64,000 nt of DNA, from the NCBI GenBank assembly GCA_036320915.1, contig JAXBDG010000011.1, positions 1,696,501 to 1,760,500 of the forward strand, written 5' to 3'. The position numbers and the translations under genes were made by a program. Of the stretch, positions 1 to 11,837 are shown in pieces; position 1 is the first letter of the stretch, and each line of letters opens with the position of its first letter. A model generated the notes under the pieces. That model had not been told where the DNA came from. It worked only from the letters and a program-made list of their open reading frames with translations, and did not search any database. Origin of the DNA: Linnemannia elongata (taxonomy: Eukaryota; Mortierellomycota; Mortierellomycetes; Mortierellales; Mortierellaceae).

Positions 1-77
1 CCGTCGACTGATACTCCTCCCAAACACTCCTTCTTGATGTCATTGACACGAACAACAAGACGATTGCCATTACCCAT
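1..77 (-). CDS. Possible start of a gene running off the left edge
   Basis: On the minus strand an ATG at 77-75 opens a frame that stays open to the window edge (about 25 residues, beginning MGNGNRLVVRVNDIKKE). Its residue composition looks like protein. It lies only 67 bp beyond the SPT6 stop codon on the same strand, which is tight for a start codon, so it could equally be an internal exon of the next gene, preceded by an acceptor such as the TCTAG near position 100. Too short to name. Confidence 0.25.
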   Translation of the reverse strand, partial: MGNGNRLVVRVNDIKKECLGGVSVD

Positions 78-143
78 TTGAAGGTTTTAATGGACTAGAA
101 AGCGAACAAGGAGGAAACTAGGAAACAAAATATGAAAAACTAT

Positions 144-3100
144 CTAATAAAAAGGCTGCTGAGGCTGCTGGCCGGGTGGTGGCATAAATCGGCGGGGTGT
201 GGGTGGAGCACGCGACGATCGGGCGCCATAAGAGTCATGACCACCAGGAGGTCCATGTCTGCTATCACCATGTGCGCTGCCGTAGCCGTGATGTGGCCCC
301 GTCATATGACCGCTAGGAGGTCCCATGTGTCCACCGCCAGCTGCTCCAGTCCATGGCGCTCCTCCCCAGGGTGTTGAGCCCCAGTGACCACTTGATGACG
401 ACGATGAAGGGTGTCCTTGCTGATGCATCGGTGGTGCTGCCTGGTGGGCAAGATGGTGAGGTACAACAGGCTGCTGTGAATGGTGGGGGACGTAGTGATG
501 CGAGTGCGAAGAAGGTTGTTGGTGGTACGATCCAGGGTGCGAGGGTGTGTGGTGCGAGCTGCCGTAACTGCTGCCGTTGTAACCGCTGCTTGAGTTGTAA
601 CTGCTGTAGTTGTTGCTGCTGCCGCTCTGACTGTTGTAGTGGGGTCGACTGTTGCTGGGTCCCGCTGTGCTAGTCGAAGCCACAGGCTTAGGGCGCAACC
701 TTTGCTGCATCAGCTCCTTGAACGAGTTGCAGAGCGTCACGAAATCCTTGCAGTCCTTGTTTGTTGGTCCCTTGAGAACATAGTGGTCGGGGAGGACCTT
801 CACGCTCAACTCCTCAATAGGACGGCTGGCCCCCAGCTTGAACAGAAGCGAGAAGAATCCAGGGAACTTTCTGTCCAGAGTGAATCCATACACGCATGCA
901 TCAGGCTTGGCTTTAGTCTGCGTGTCCAGCGATTGCCCTATAATGAAGAGATCGTAAAGCTTCAGAATATTGCCTTTCGTACATTCAGAGCGCGCCACAA
1001 CAGACAACATTGCACGTCAGAATACTTACGAAGGTCAGAGGCACTCTCCTTGTACTTGCGGTTGGCCATGATCACCTCGGTCTTAGCCATGATCGCCTCA
1101 ATATGAGAGACAAGCAACTCGTCCAAGTCTGTATACTTGGAGTTATCGATCTTCAAGATCTTGCCCAAGCTGACATCGTCCTTCTTGTCCATCTCCAGAA
1201 TGTCTATTGGCACCATGCAACATGTATCGCTTGTTAGTTGTACGAACAGTGCACACAGCATCATCGATATCAACAAACAGCGGGAGAAAGTTTACCAAAG
1301 TGCTTGTAAAAGTCGTCGGCAAGTTTAACGGTCACAGTGAGATGGTCAACACCACGGTTGGAGGGGCGGATCACAAGCTCACCGCGAGTCTTGTCAGCCA
1401 GGAACTCGGTCGCCTCCTTTCCGTTCATATTCTTAAACAGGGGGTGGTTGATCTTGCGGCGCAAAAAGTGGGAGACTTTTTCGCTCTTCTTGACCTCATT
1501 CCTTGACCTTTCCTCCTCAAACTGATCAAACATCCTGTCCACGGGAAGCATGCGAAGCTGGGTATCACCATGTCGAAGCTCACTCTCCTTGCACGTCAAA
1601 TCGGCAAAGTATTTTTCCCGGTCCAGCCTCAGAATCTTGACCTGTAGTGTCTGACCCTCTGAGAGAACATCCGACACAGCGCCGATCTTGGTGTCGGCAA
1701 TGTTCTGGATCGCCAACATTCCGTCAATACCACAGTCCAGTCGTAACATGGCATTCCTGTCGCGGATCTTCGTGACCAAGGCAGGGACAATGAAGCCCTC
1801 CTTCAGAGTCTGGGGGGTCTCTCCTGTCAACATGGTAAAGATCACATCAGGCGAGGCACGCTCGAAAGGCCGGCGGGGATCGCGGAAAGGATCCTGCAGC
1901 TCGTGCTTGATAGTCTCCAGCGTCATGCGCTTGGGCTTGTTTTGGATCAGCTCCAACTGGTGGGCGTAATCCTCAAGCAAAAGATCGTTCAACTTTTCGG
2001 CACTGTCGTCGCGCATCAACTCCTCGACGTGTTGCGAAGCGTTCTCATACTCTTCCAAAGCCTCCTCGTCAATCTCCAGAGCATCGGCAGCCATCTTGCG
2101 GGCTAAGTTGTAATCCTCCGAGTGGATACGGGTCTCGTCAAGGACATCTCCACCGTAACTGGTGTGGACGCGGAGGAAACTGCAGCAGTTCATAAAGATG
2201 CGCCAGGTCAACAGCTTGCGAATGACGAGGTCTCCACGCTTGTCCAGACTTCCGTTATGCTGGTCAGCCTCGATGCCCTTGATCAAACTCTGAGCCTTGC
2301 GAGGACCCAAACCACAGATATACTTCAGCATATGAGCCTTGTATGGAGAGTCGACGACGGCGTTAAAATCAATACCGACGTGGTTAATGACGTTGATCAG
2401 AGCACGGTCCAGCAACTCCCGGAGGCGGTCTTCACCAACAAGGTGTTGAAGAGGGTGCTGGCGGATGTTGATCAAGTCACGTCCAAGAGCAGCGTACTCG
2501 TTCATGGGGTTCTGAATGAGACGTGCCAAACTGATGCAGTAACGGGTCAATGGGTTGGCCTCGGGATGGTCTTCCTGAGCGGCCTTAGAATGCTGGTAGA
2601 GGCGGGCGACCTCATCGTTCGTCATAATCACTGAGATGTCATCTCCACGCAGCTCACGAAGATCGCCAACGACCTTCTCCACCTGCTCCACCAGACGGCG
2701 CGTGTTGACAGTGAATCCTCCGACGACAATGACATCAGGACGGCGGCGATCCAAAAAGTCGATAAGGTCCTTCTGAGACTTTTCGTCGCGCAGGTTGTCG
2801 ATCTTCATGTGGTCCATGAACTTGCCCTTGTCGTCAACAAAGGCGACTTGAATGGCATCCTTGCTGGATCCTGCTCCATGGGATATGGCGACAACTCTGG
2901 CAGAGTACTCACGGTCGAAACGTGCGCCACGGGGAACATATGGAGCCATCATCAATTTCTGCGTGTGTTCAATAAAGGTAAGTGTTAGATTTACACCTAC
3001 CCTTGTTGCAAACAAAAGGCAGTCTAACCAATGGCAAAGACAATATAACTTACATCTTCCAAGGTAGTCTGGCACTTCTTGGCGACCCACTCCTCAGCCT

Positions 3101-5426
3101 GGGTCCTCAGCTTCTCACTCATGCCACGCTCAATCAGCACAAAGACGCTATCCTTCAGCGCAGTCGACAGGACTTTTCGGCGCAATTCGTTCCACTTTTG
3201 CGAGTTCTCTGAAAAGTTATCGCTCAGGAAATAGTCCATGACACCTTGAAGGTAGTTTGCCTCCTCGGGGATCTTGATTTCAACCTTGACGAGTCCTTCC
3301 GACTGAGCCTGCAAGATCTGAAGGTACTGTCCATCGTGGAAATCCCGGACATACTTCTGCGCCAGACGTTTGAAGGGATAGAAGGGGTGGAGCTCGTCAA
3401 TGACAGTGACACCCTTCTCCGTAGGGGTCACGGTCACGCAGGCTGCGCTCTCGTACTTGGCGCGGATCGCCCTCCTGACTTGTGGATCGACGGCCAACTC
3501 CTGAGCAATCATGTTCATCGCCATGGAGATGACGCGATCAGCCGAAGGGAATCCTTCCTTGAGGAGGTTCTCTGCAGATTCAGTTGGAGACCTGGCGATG
3601 ACATCTTCTGGGAAGAAACGCTTGTTACCCTCGATCAAGTTGGTTCCAAACTCGCGTGCCGACAATCCAAAATCCTTGATGAATCCAGCGAGCTGCTGGC
3701 GCTTGACGGTGTCGTATGCGCCTCCTGCACCTGGACGTTTGAAGGCCTTGGTCTTGTCTATCTGCTTGGAGAAGCGGAGGTTGATATAATCCGAGACGTC
3801 CGTGAGCTCCTCCAGTTTGTTTGCCTTGATCAAAGACTCGTTCAGGTATGGGTCCTTGATCTCCATCTTTTCTGTGAGCGCTTTGATGGCCTCGCGACGC
3901 TCCAAGAAAGAACGGTACTTGAGGTCCAAGTCGTAGATATACCATAGATCCTCGCGCGACAAAAGACTGGTGAGTTCTGCTCCGTTGACTCTGGTGAAGT
4001 AATCCCGACGATGTGCCTCGATGAAAGGCACCTCCATCAACTCAATCGACATGAACTTCAAGACAGAGTTGACGTTCTCGGCCTGGAAGGCAGGCTGGTC
4101 AACGCCTCTCCTGTTCTCGTTGAGCTGTGATGTGATCCAGTACGCCTCGTCTTCAACGTCGTCATCCGTGAGAATGCGGTCAGCCTGGATGCCGGGGCGG
4201 AGCTGCATGCGCTCAGGAACGTCCTTGACACGAATAATCTCGTCTGTGTCGGTCATCATCCTCTCAGCCAAGACACCGGGTTCGAAGACATCCTTCAACC
4301 TGGGCTCAGGCTTCTTGTCGTAGTAGTTGTCTTCGCCGTTCTCCTTGCCAAGTGCATATGCGTAGTCCTCTCCGTCACCAAAGACTTCGTACCATTCACC
4401 CCAGACCCTATTGTAAGCAAAAAAGTGATAAAAGGTTGAAGCTGTAAGATTACTTCATCTGCATTGGTCTTGCAAGATCCTTGAGCCTGTGAAGAAGGCA
4501 TACTTACTCCTCACTCAGGCCTTCAATTGGGGCTCTCCTAGCTCTGGGCTTGACGGGAGCCTTCTCGCGGCGGTTGTGTCGGTTGTCGTCAAGACCTTCA
4601 TCCTCATCTTCGTCGTCGTCAATGAATCGGTCCATATCATCCTCGTAGCCGCCGCGGTCGTCCATGCCCTCATCATCCTCGTCGTCGAAGATCTTTTGAA
4701 GCGCGTCGTGTCGGGTTCCAGACTCTTCGTCATCGTCACTGTCCTCCTGTCTACGCTTCTTCAGGCGTTTGAATTTCTAGAGTGATAAAAATAAGAGCTG
4801 TTAGGCATGTGCTCGTTAAGTTATACTGGAGGCGTAAGTCTATAATGACATATGCAACGTCTTGTTACCTCTGGCCGTCTGATCTTGACTCCAGTGTTCT
4901 CCTCCATGAGGTCCAGATCCTCATCGTCGAGGTCCTCCTCTAGTAAATGGTTAGTGGAAAAATGTTCACGGAGGTTTGCTCTAGGTCAGATTCGATGCTC
5001 TTGCTGGAGTTCAACGGACAACCCGATCGATCGCAAAGTTGAAAAGGGCAAATCCTGATCCCTTACCGATGGCCTCCTTTCTTCTCTTCTTTTTCTTGGA
5101 GCGGCGGACGACCTCTTCGTCCTCTTCTTCCTCTTCGTCTTCGTCATCGTCGACAATAAAACCGTCTCTGACCTATAATAATAGCGAGTTGGATCAACGT
5201 GTAAAAAGTCCTGTTAGCTGACGGGGTCACTTGGTTGCGGTGGCGTGAAGCAACTGAAAAGCCCAGTAGTTAACAGCAGTGCTGAGGGGCTAGCGCTTAC
5301 TCTCTTCATTTCTTCCTCGTCGTCCTCCTCATCCTCCTCAGAGTCATCGTCGCGGTCGCTGTCGTCGAAGCCGACGTCCTCGCCTTCCTCATCGGAGTAG
5401 TTCCTTCTGTCCTCGTCGTCCGACAT
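144..5426 (-). CDS. SPT6: Transcription elongation factor / histone chaperone Spt6
   Basis: Spt6 binds RNA polymerase II and histones and restores nucleosomes behind the polymerase in the nucleus. Eight exons read in phase: 5426-5301, 5172-5067, 4939-4869, 4776-4508, 4407-3054, 2958-1296, 1203-1030 and 973-144, giving 1530 residues. The order is the family order: a very acidic N-terminus (DDEDEEEEEDEE followed by RRSKKKKRRKE), a helical core, a YqgF-like RNase H fold (around 650-780, VVGGFTVNTRRLVEQVEKVV), helix-hairpin-helix (CGLGPRKAQSLIKGI), an S1 domain (around 1028-1100) and an SH2 region from about 1146 (HPLFKNMNG...ELVIRPSNRG). The last exon ends in a Ser/Gly/His/Pro-rich tail of about 180 residues. 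The acceptor of the last exon (AAAG at 975-974) is atypical and chosen by phase. It shares a divergent promoter with ALG2. Confidence 0.95.
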
Positions 5427-6044
5427 GTGCGTACTAGCGGTTTTTTTTTTTGGGTTTTTTGGGAGGGTTTTGTTGTCGCTGTGGTGGTTATCAGCTGCGT
5501 AAGAAGGAGCGAATAGGACGCTGATGTGCTGCGGAACCTCTGGTGTTGTTGTTCTCGCTCAGTAAACGATCGCCTTCGAATCGAGTCCTGTCTTTAGTGT
5601 GTTGGGGTGTCCTTCTCTTTGTTGAAAGAAGTGATTGACGATCGTTTTTGTCGCAAAGGGAAAAAAGACGATCCTTGAAGGGGGCGGGGCGCGCTGTTCT
5701 TGGTCTGGGACGGGGGAGTGTGTTTCGTGCAAGGACTTGACGATGGTTCCGTGATCCAGAAGCGGCGGGCGGAGGAAGGGTGGGGAAGAATGAAAGGAAA
5801 GAAAGGAACGAAAGGTGAAGAGAAAGAACCAGACAGAGGTTAATAAAGGTGAGCGCGAACGAACCACAGGCGAAGGTCGCCTAGACGACTTGATCAATGA
5901 CGTCACTGTACTCCGCCGAATCGCAGCGCCACCACCGTTAGTTCATTAATTAGGAGGACTCTTGGGCGAAGGTGACAGGGGAACAACTCTACTTCCTCCC
6001 TCCACGACACATAAACTACAGCCCATCACCGGGTTCACAACACA
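5427..6044. promoter_or_regulatory. Divergent promoter between SPT6 and ALG2
   Basis: These 618 bp separate the two start codons. A perfect TGACGTCA palindrome (CRE/ATF-type bZIP site) lies at 5898-5905, nearer ALG2. A poly-A/poly-T run lies just upstream of the SPT6 start (about 5440-5460). An open frame at 5559-5906 on the minus strand has low-complexity Ser/Pro/Phe composition and is not counted as a gene. The site is read directly; its function is inferred. Confidence 0.45.
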
Positions 6045-7776
6045 ATGGCTTCATCTGGACAGACAGCACCCTCAACGGAGCCATTCACACCCATGCGGAT
6101 CGCCTTCATCCACCCCGACCTGGGCATCGGTAATAGACTAATAGACACAGCTCTTTAGTCGCGATACAACTTTGACAGGCTGAAGGAACCAAAGGCAGAC
6201 AATTGATCATTGGATTATCATCTCATTCTTTAGGTGGCGCCGAGAGACTCGTGGTTGATGCGGCAGTTGGACTCCAAGACCTTGGGCACAAGGTTATCAT
6301 GTACACCTCTCACCACGACCCTTCTCACTGCTTCGAGGAAACACGCGATGGTAATTAATTGTCGTCTGGAAGAACGGCATTGAACGTATTTTCAGCCTTT
6401 AGTGATCTAATAGTTTTCACATTGCCATAACAACAATAGGAACATTGAAAGTCCAGGTCGGCGGAAATACGATTGTACCACGGACGATTGCAGGACGCTT
6501 CTACATCATCTGCGCCATCCTCAGGAACGTTCATCTTGCCTTGATCATGATCATGCTGAACAGGAAGCTGGACGATAAAGAAAAATTTGATATCATCATT
6601 GTCGATCAACTCTCCGTTTCGATCCCTCTCTTACGCTGGACTGGGGCAAAGATCTTTTTCTACTGCCACTTCCCCGACAAGCTGCTAACCAAACGCGAAT
6701 CGCTCCTCAAAAAGCTCTATCGACTCCCTGTTGATTTCATCGAGGAGCTCACCACAGGTACGACCACGCGTAGATGTGCTTGATGAGACGCGCAAGGACA
6801 ACTTTTGATGGGATTATGTAGCTGAACAAGTGCTTGTTATGTTCTCACTCTAGGAATGGCGGATACGATTGTGGTGAACAGCAAGTTCACGGCAAACATC
6901 TTTCAGCAATCATTCCAACGCCTTCGCCAGGTCCCAGAAGTCCTCTATCCCAGCATCCAATTCGACAAGTTTGATAGAACAGTGGACCTCTCGCTGCCCG
7001 AAGTGCAGGTTTTGAAGGCTACTGACGGCTCTACTGTTTCTTTCCTCTCCATCAACCGTTACGAGCGCAAAAAGGACATCAATCTCGCCATTCACGCCTT
7101 TGCCCGACTCCTCAAGGACAACAAGAGTAGCATCAAGGACACGAAACTCCGCTTGATCATCGCAGGAGGATATGACACTCGTGTCGCCGAGAATGTTGAG
7201 CATCACCAGGAACTAGTCCATTTGGCTGAGACCGAGTATGGATTGAAAACTTTCACACTTGCTTCAGGACAGACGGACAAGGCTGTTCCTGCAGATACTC
7301 ATGTCCTGTTCTTGCAGTCGATTTCGGATGTTCAAAAGTTGTTCCTGTTGCAGACAGCACGCGCTTTGCTCTATACCCCCACCAACGAGCATTTCGGCAT
7401 TGTCCCTGTCGAATCAATGTACATGAAGTGCCCCGTCGTCGCCGTCAACTCTGGCGGCCCCACTGAATCGGTCCTTCACGGCAAGACTGGATACCTTTGT
7501 GAGCCCGAGGAGGCCATCTGGGCCGAGACTCTCAAGACTCTGCTCGAAAAGTCGGACCAGGAGGTCAAGGAAATGGGTCAGGCTGGACATGACCGTGTTG
7601 TTGGTTTGTTCTCGCTGAAGGCTTTCGTTTCCAAGTTGAACGGGATCCTAGTCCAGCTGCAGCAGGGAAGTGGATCCTCTTTGGAGTCTTATGGCATGTT
7701 TGGTGCCGTCCATCCCATTGCCATTTTTACCGTGATAGCCCTTGCATTGTCCATCATGGTCCTCTATGCAAAATAA
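6045..7776 (+). CDS. ALG2: Alpha-1,3/1,6-mannosyltransferase Alg2
   Basis: Alg2 adds the second and third mannoses to the dolichol-linked oligosaccharide on the cytosolic face of the ER, an early step of N-glycosylation. Four exons: 6045-6129, 6234-6350, 6440-6757 and 6854-7776, 480 residues. The N-terminus has the glycine-rich loop ([19 protein letters not shown]), split by intron 1. The middle holds [17 protein letters not shown] and [10 protein letters not shown], typical of Alg2. The GT4 acceptor-side signature E-x7-E is visible as EHFGIVPVE near residue 351, followed by [10 protein letters not shown]-terminal hydrophobic segment ([16 protein letters not shown]) fits a membrane anchor. 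The start is the first ATG ahead of a conserved MRIAFIHPD strand. Confidence 0.95.
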
Positions 7777-7880
7777 ACAAGTAAGAAATCACTGTTTACA
7801 CACTCGGTCTTTATGTACAATCGCTAGTGTTTATTTCTGTTGCTTTACTCCTTCCATCCTCGGGCAGTTTCAACAACAGT

Positions 7881-8855
7881 TCAATCCTGCTTCAACAACA
7901 GGTGCTCGCACAAATCCAACGTGTTTCCCACAGCAGCACCCCTATCCGTCCACCCATCATACCCCTCGAACCTCAACTCCTCCCTCGGCCATAACACCAC
8001 ATTCCCATCCTCCCCCCCACTCCCCTTCGCCTTGGCCTCAAGCACCCTCAGCTGCCTAACATCATGCCCCGCCATCTCCAGCGCATCCAAGAACGGAACC
8101 GTCTTACCCCTCCAAGTACCACCCGAAAACTTCAACACAAACTTGCTCAGTCCAATGGCACACAACGTCTGGGTCTTGCCCTTGCCGGGGGTAAACATCC
8201 TATGCTCAATAATGAACCATTTCTGGTTCCAGGATAAGAGGCGGGTACGGATCTCATAGGTCTGGAAGAGTCGGATCTCTTTCTTGAACCACATTTGGTT
8301 CCCGCCGAGGGCAAAAGTCATCTTTTGGAAGGGGTGGTAAGGGAGGACGGAGGGACCGAGGAGTGAAGTGACGTATTTAACTCGACCAAAGTCGCAGTTC
8401 TTTCCGTACGAGCTATGCATTATCGAGTCATTGTGGAGGAGAGGGTGTAGTTGTTAATGAGTGAAGGGAGTAAGGGTCGAGCATATGGCGAATGATAGAC
8501 ACATTCCTTTCCCCTTTTACCTGTTGGAAAAATGAAAATTGAGATCCAAATCATCAAACCAAACTCTCTCCCTCACAACACTCGTCTCTGTCGGCTTAAT
8601 CCTGAACGCCCGCCCATACCGGATCGAATACAACTGAACCAATGCAATCCGAAGGCCCATCTTTGCATGGAACACACCCGGCAAGGACTTGAAGTTGGCC
8701 AACAGAATCAAGAGGATCAATCGACGGATATATTTGCCAACGATAGGGATCAAGGGTCGAACGTGTTGGAAGTAGAAGGAGATTAGATTTGCTGATTGTT
8801 GAAGGACTGGTGGGGGGAGAGATAGGAGGATCTTGTTCATGGTCGTTGGTGGCAT
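7881..8855 (-). CDS. THEM6-like hot-dog thioesterase family protein
   Basis: Two exons, 8855-8521 and 8412-7881, 288 residues. Splicing joins DLDLNFHFSN to SSYGKNCDFGRVKY, giving the pattern (DLDLN-H-xNSSY-K-xDxxR) of the 4HBT_2 / THEM6 acyl-CoA-thioesterase-like family. The residues FKKEIRLFQTYEIRTRLLSW and KWFIIEHRMF continue the hot-dog sheet. The N-terminus carries a hydrophobic stretch (RRLILLILLANF), suggesting membrane association, as in THEM6. Catalytic activity has not been established for many members, so substrate and role are open. The stop lies 104 bp from the ALG2 stop, tail to tail. Confidence 0.8.
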
Positions 8856-11837
8856 GTTGGTCTTTGTCTTGGACTTTGATGGTGGTAGCTATGGGAGTAA
8901 GCTGAGTGTGGAGTGGTGTGAAAGAATGAGGAAAAGAAGAATGAAGACGAGTAAAATATAAAGAATAGCAAAAAAAACAGCCGAGGAGCAAACACGGACA
9001 CGAAAAAAACAAAGTTGATATATTCAGGACGCAGGGTGAGGAAATACAAAAAGCAGTTGTGGGGAAGGGGAAAAGGAATCGATGTTCGGTTGGAAAAGAG
9101 AACAATGTTTGGGTGTTTGTTCAAACGACGGCTGCCAAGCCAGCGACTGTCCCAAGCTCAGAGGAATGACTGCAAAGTTGGCCTTGGACAAGGAAGGAGC
9201 TAATCATAGCTGATAGGTAGACTGCAAATGGGCCTATTGCTCGCAGATACTGAAGACTAATGCAACAGGGATGCCAAGTCGGCTGCCCTGTGTTACTTCC
9301 TCAGGCCTTCGCTTGCCATGCCACCAAAGAACACCAGCATCTTTCACAGTAGTAAACAGAACCCGTGCCGTGCATATCATTTTGTTGGCTTTGTGAGCTT
9401 TTCTCCGGATCAGAAAGCGAAAAGACATTTGATGGTTGAACTTGTAGACATAATAATTGTAGTGATCAATATTCTTTTATGGTCACGCTTTTAACGGTCT
9501 TTGAAGACTGGATAGTCTGGCAGGTGATGATTCAAAAACGAGCAATTCACTTTTTGACAGTTGGCAGTTGACAGGTGGAATGTCAATTAGAAAGGATGAA
9601 TGAATGAGGAAACGATTCGGCGTCGAGTGAAAGGGAGTGTTGAAAACGTGAAAGTGTGAGTCAAGGAGGTAGAGAAAAAAAAACTATCTCCTTGATGCAT
9701 ATCGCTATGTCTTCGCCCGCTCGTAATACTTCCCATCCTCTCTTTCTCTTTGGTTGGCAATCGCATAAAATCCATGTCAATAAGCTGGCACAGTAGAAAA
9801 AGAGAAGAAATTAACATTCCGTTTTGGTGGTCTAGACCGTTTGGGCAAAGTAAAGGAGAATTGAGTCTGATGGTGGGGATTCACACTTGCGTGGTGGCAA
9901 GGTTGCTGCAAGGAAGATCAGAGCACCTTCAGCCACTGACATAAAGAACTTTCGCACCCATGGTACTGGTTGAAGATATTAAACTTGCATAAGTCTATTC
10001 TGAGAGCAGAAGCAACCCATTGGGTATTTGACTGATAATCATCGTCATTGCGAAGTTGGATGAGATGCGTAAAAGCTGTACCTGAGCAGACAGCCAGAAA
10101 CAGCGTCTAGCTTTCTGATTGGTGTCTAGCTCGAACGATTGACGTATTGAACGGAGAGATAGAGAAGGAAGTTTAACCCTCCACTCTACGACCGTGACCT
10201 ATCTTTCTTCCTTCCCATCTCTCTTGCCCCTGAAGTGACATGAATCCTGTCCGAATGAATGCTTCTTCATACCCTGGCTGGTAGGTCGAAGGGAGAGTAT
10301 TAGATATTAATAACTTTATCATAGGGTGAAGAACAAAAAAAATGTGATGCTTAAGCCAACAATGTTGATAAAAGCGATGACGAAAGTGCGAAAAAGGTCT
10401 CGTTTGGTCATGTTAGCCGTGCGGGCGGACAAATAAAAAAAAAATGTGCTCAACGAACGTAGACGACACATGGTCGAGGCAAACGGGAAGAAGGACACCG
10501 CCACGAATGGGGCGCTGGGCATCGATGATGGTCGAGGATGAGAGCTAAAAATATCAACCAATCAGACAAGACCAAAAGTCCGGTTTGTGATCCTGTTAAC
10601 CTTTGCAAAAAGGAAAAGATCACACAGCCCTGTTCACGTATGTTATTTTTTTATTTTGCAGAGGTATGGATATCAGACAAATAGACTTGGTCTTTGATTC
10701 GAAGAAGTGCCTGAGGTTCCGGAACCATTGATGAGCCCTTTGGCTCCCCTGACCTAGTTGGATCCCTGCTTATTGGTTGAGTCGCCAATTGCTTGGCAAG
10801 AGGCGAAAGGAAAAAGCGCCGCCGTTGTTGTTGTTGCTGTTATTGCCAATTGAACGATAAACAACATCATACACAAAAGATGGTTGTGGCAAGGCTCATT
10901 TAGTGTTTGGCTAGCGCACAAGGCAGAAAAAAAAAAGAAAAGAAAACAGAGAGGAAGGGGATATGTGTGAGCAAACACCGCCTCAACTTCTATTTTCTTT
11001 TCGACCCTTGGCCCCTTCCTTAAATAAAAGCAACCCCACCCTGCCTTTGTTTTCCTCTTTTTTTCCTCTTTTTCCACTTCTTCACTTCTCGCCTACTACA
11101 CCACCCTCCTCCTTCGCCTCCCCTTACTTTTTTTCCAAGTGCTGCTGCTTCACCTTCAACACACCGCACAGGTAACAACACACTGCAAGAAGTACTTTTC
11201 CCGGTGAAAAATAGAAAAAAAAGGAATGGCGATGACCTCAAGAAAAGGAGCTGATCAGATTTAACAGCGACAGAAAGTGAGCGCTCAGTCCTGAGAAGGG
11301 TGCTTATGGTTCTGTGCGTTCTGGTACTTCTTCGGCTCGTTATGTGTGTGCCACCAATAGTGGTTGTTGTCCTTCAACAGCAAAAGGGGGGGGGGTCAGC
11401 AAGATGAAGAGAAACAACACAAACAGCAGCAGAGAAGTAGAAAATAGCGTGATATGTGTTAATCACAAAAAAGGAGGGCGGTCTGTCGACTGTCTACCAC
11501 TCACACTGCCCCCTTGTACTGCCCCTATTCAATCTTACCTCCGTCCTTCCTCTCGACCCACTGCCTCTTTCTCCCTCCTCCCTCCCTCCCTCTCTCTCCC
11601 TCTGTGCCTGTCTCTGTCTGATCATTGTCACCAGCCTTCATCATCTTTTTTCTTGTCCCCCTAACACAAGCCAGCTTTCTTCTCTTTCTTTTCTTCTTTT
11701 CTTTTTGCTTTCCTCCGATACAGCACACGCCTTCTTCACTCTCTCTCTTTTTCTCTCCTCCCCCTCCACCCTTGAATCTACTTCGTCTTCATACATACCC
11801 ACCTAGAAACATATAGAGAGAACGTAAAAAGGCCATC
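8856..11837. other. Gene-poor interval upstream of chitin synthase
   Basis: No convincing gene on either strand in about 3 kb. Open frames here are short and follow low-complexity tracts. The last 350 bp before the chitin synthase start (about 11490-11830) are strongly pyrimidine-rich on the plus strand (CT-rich leader), a common 5' leader style in this window. A 30-residue hydrophobic frame near 10319-10412 (minus) cannot be supported as a gene. Confidence 0.4.

Noticed and set aside
3246..3947. Long antisense open frame opposite SPT6
   Set aside because: It is the shadow of a conserved coding exon; the minus-strand translation has clear Spt6 motifs.
10319..10561. Short hydrophobic minus-strand frame (MTKRDLFRTFVIAFINIVGL)
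   Set aside because: It could be a small membrane protein, but nothing beyond one hydrophobic segment supports it and the start is ambiguous.
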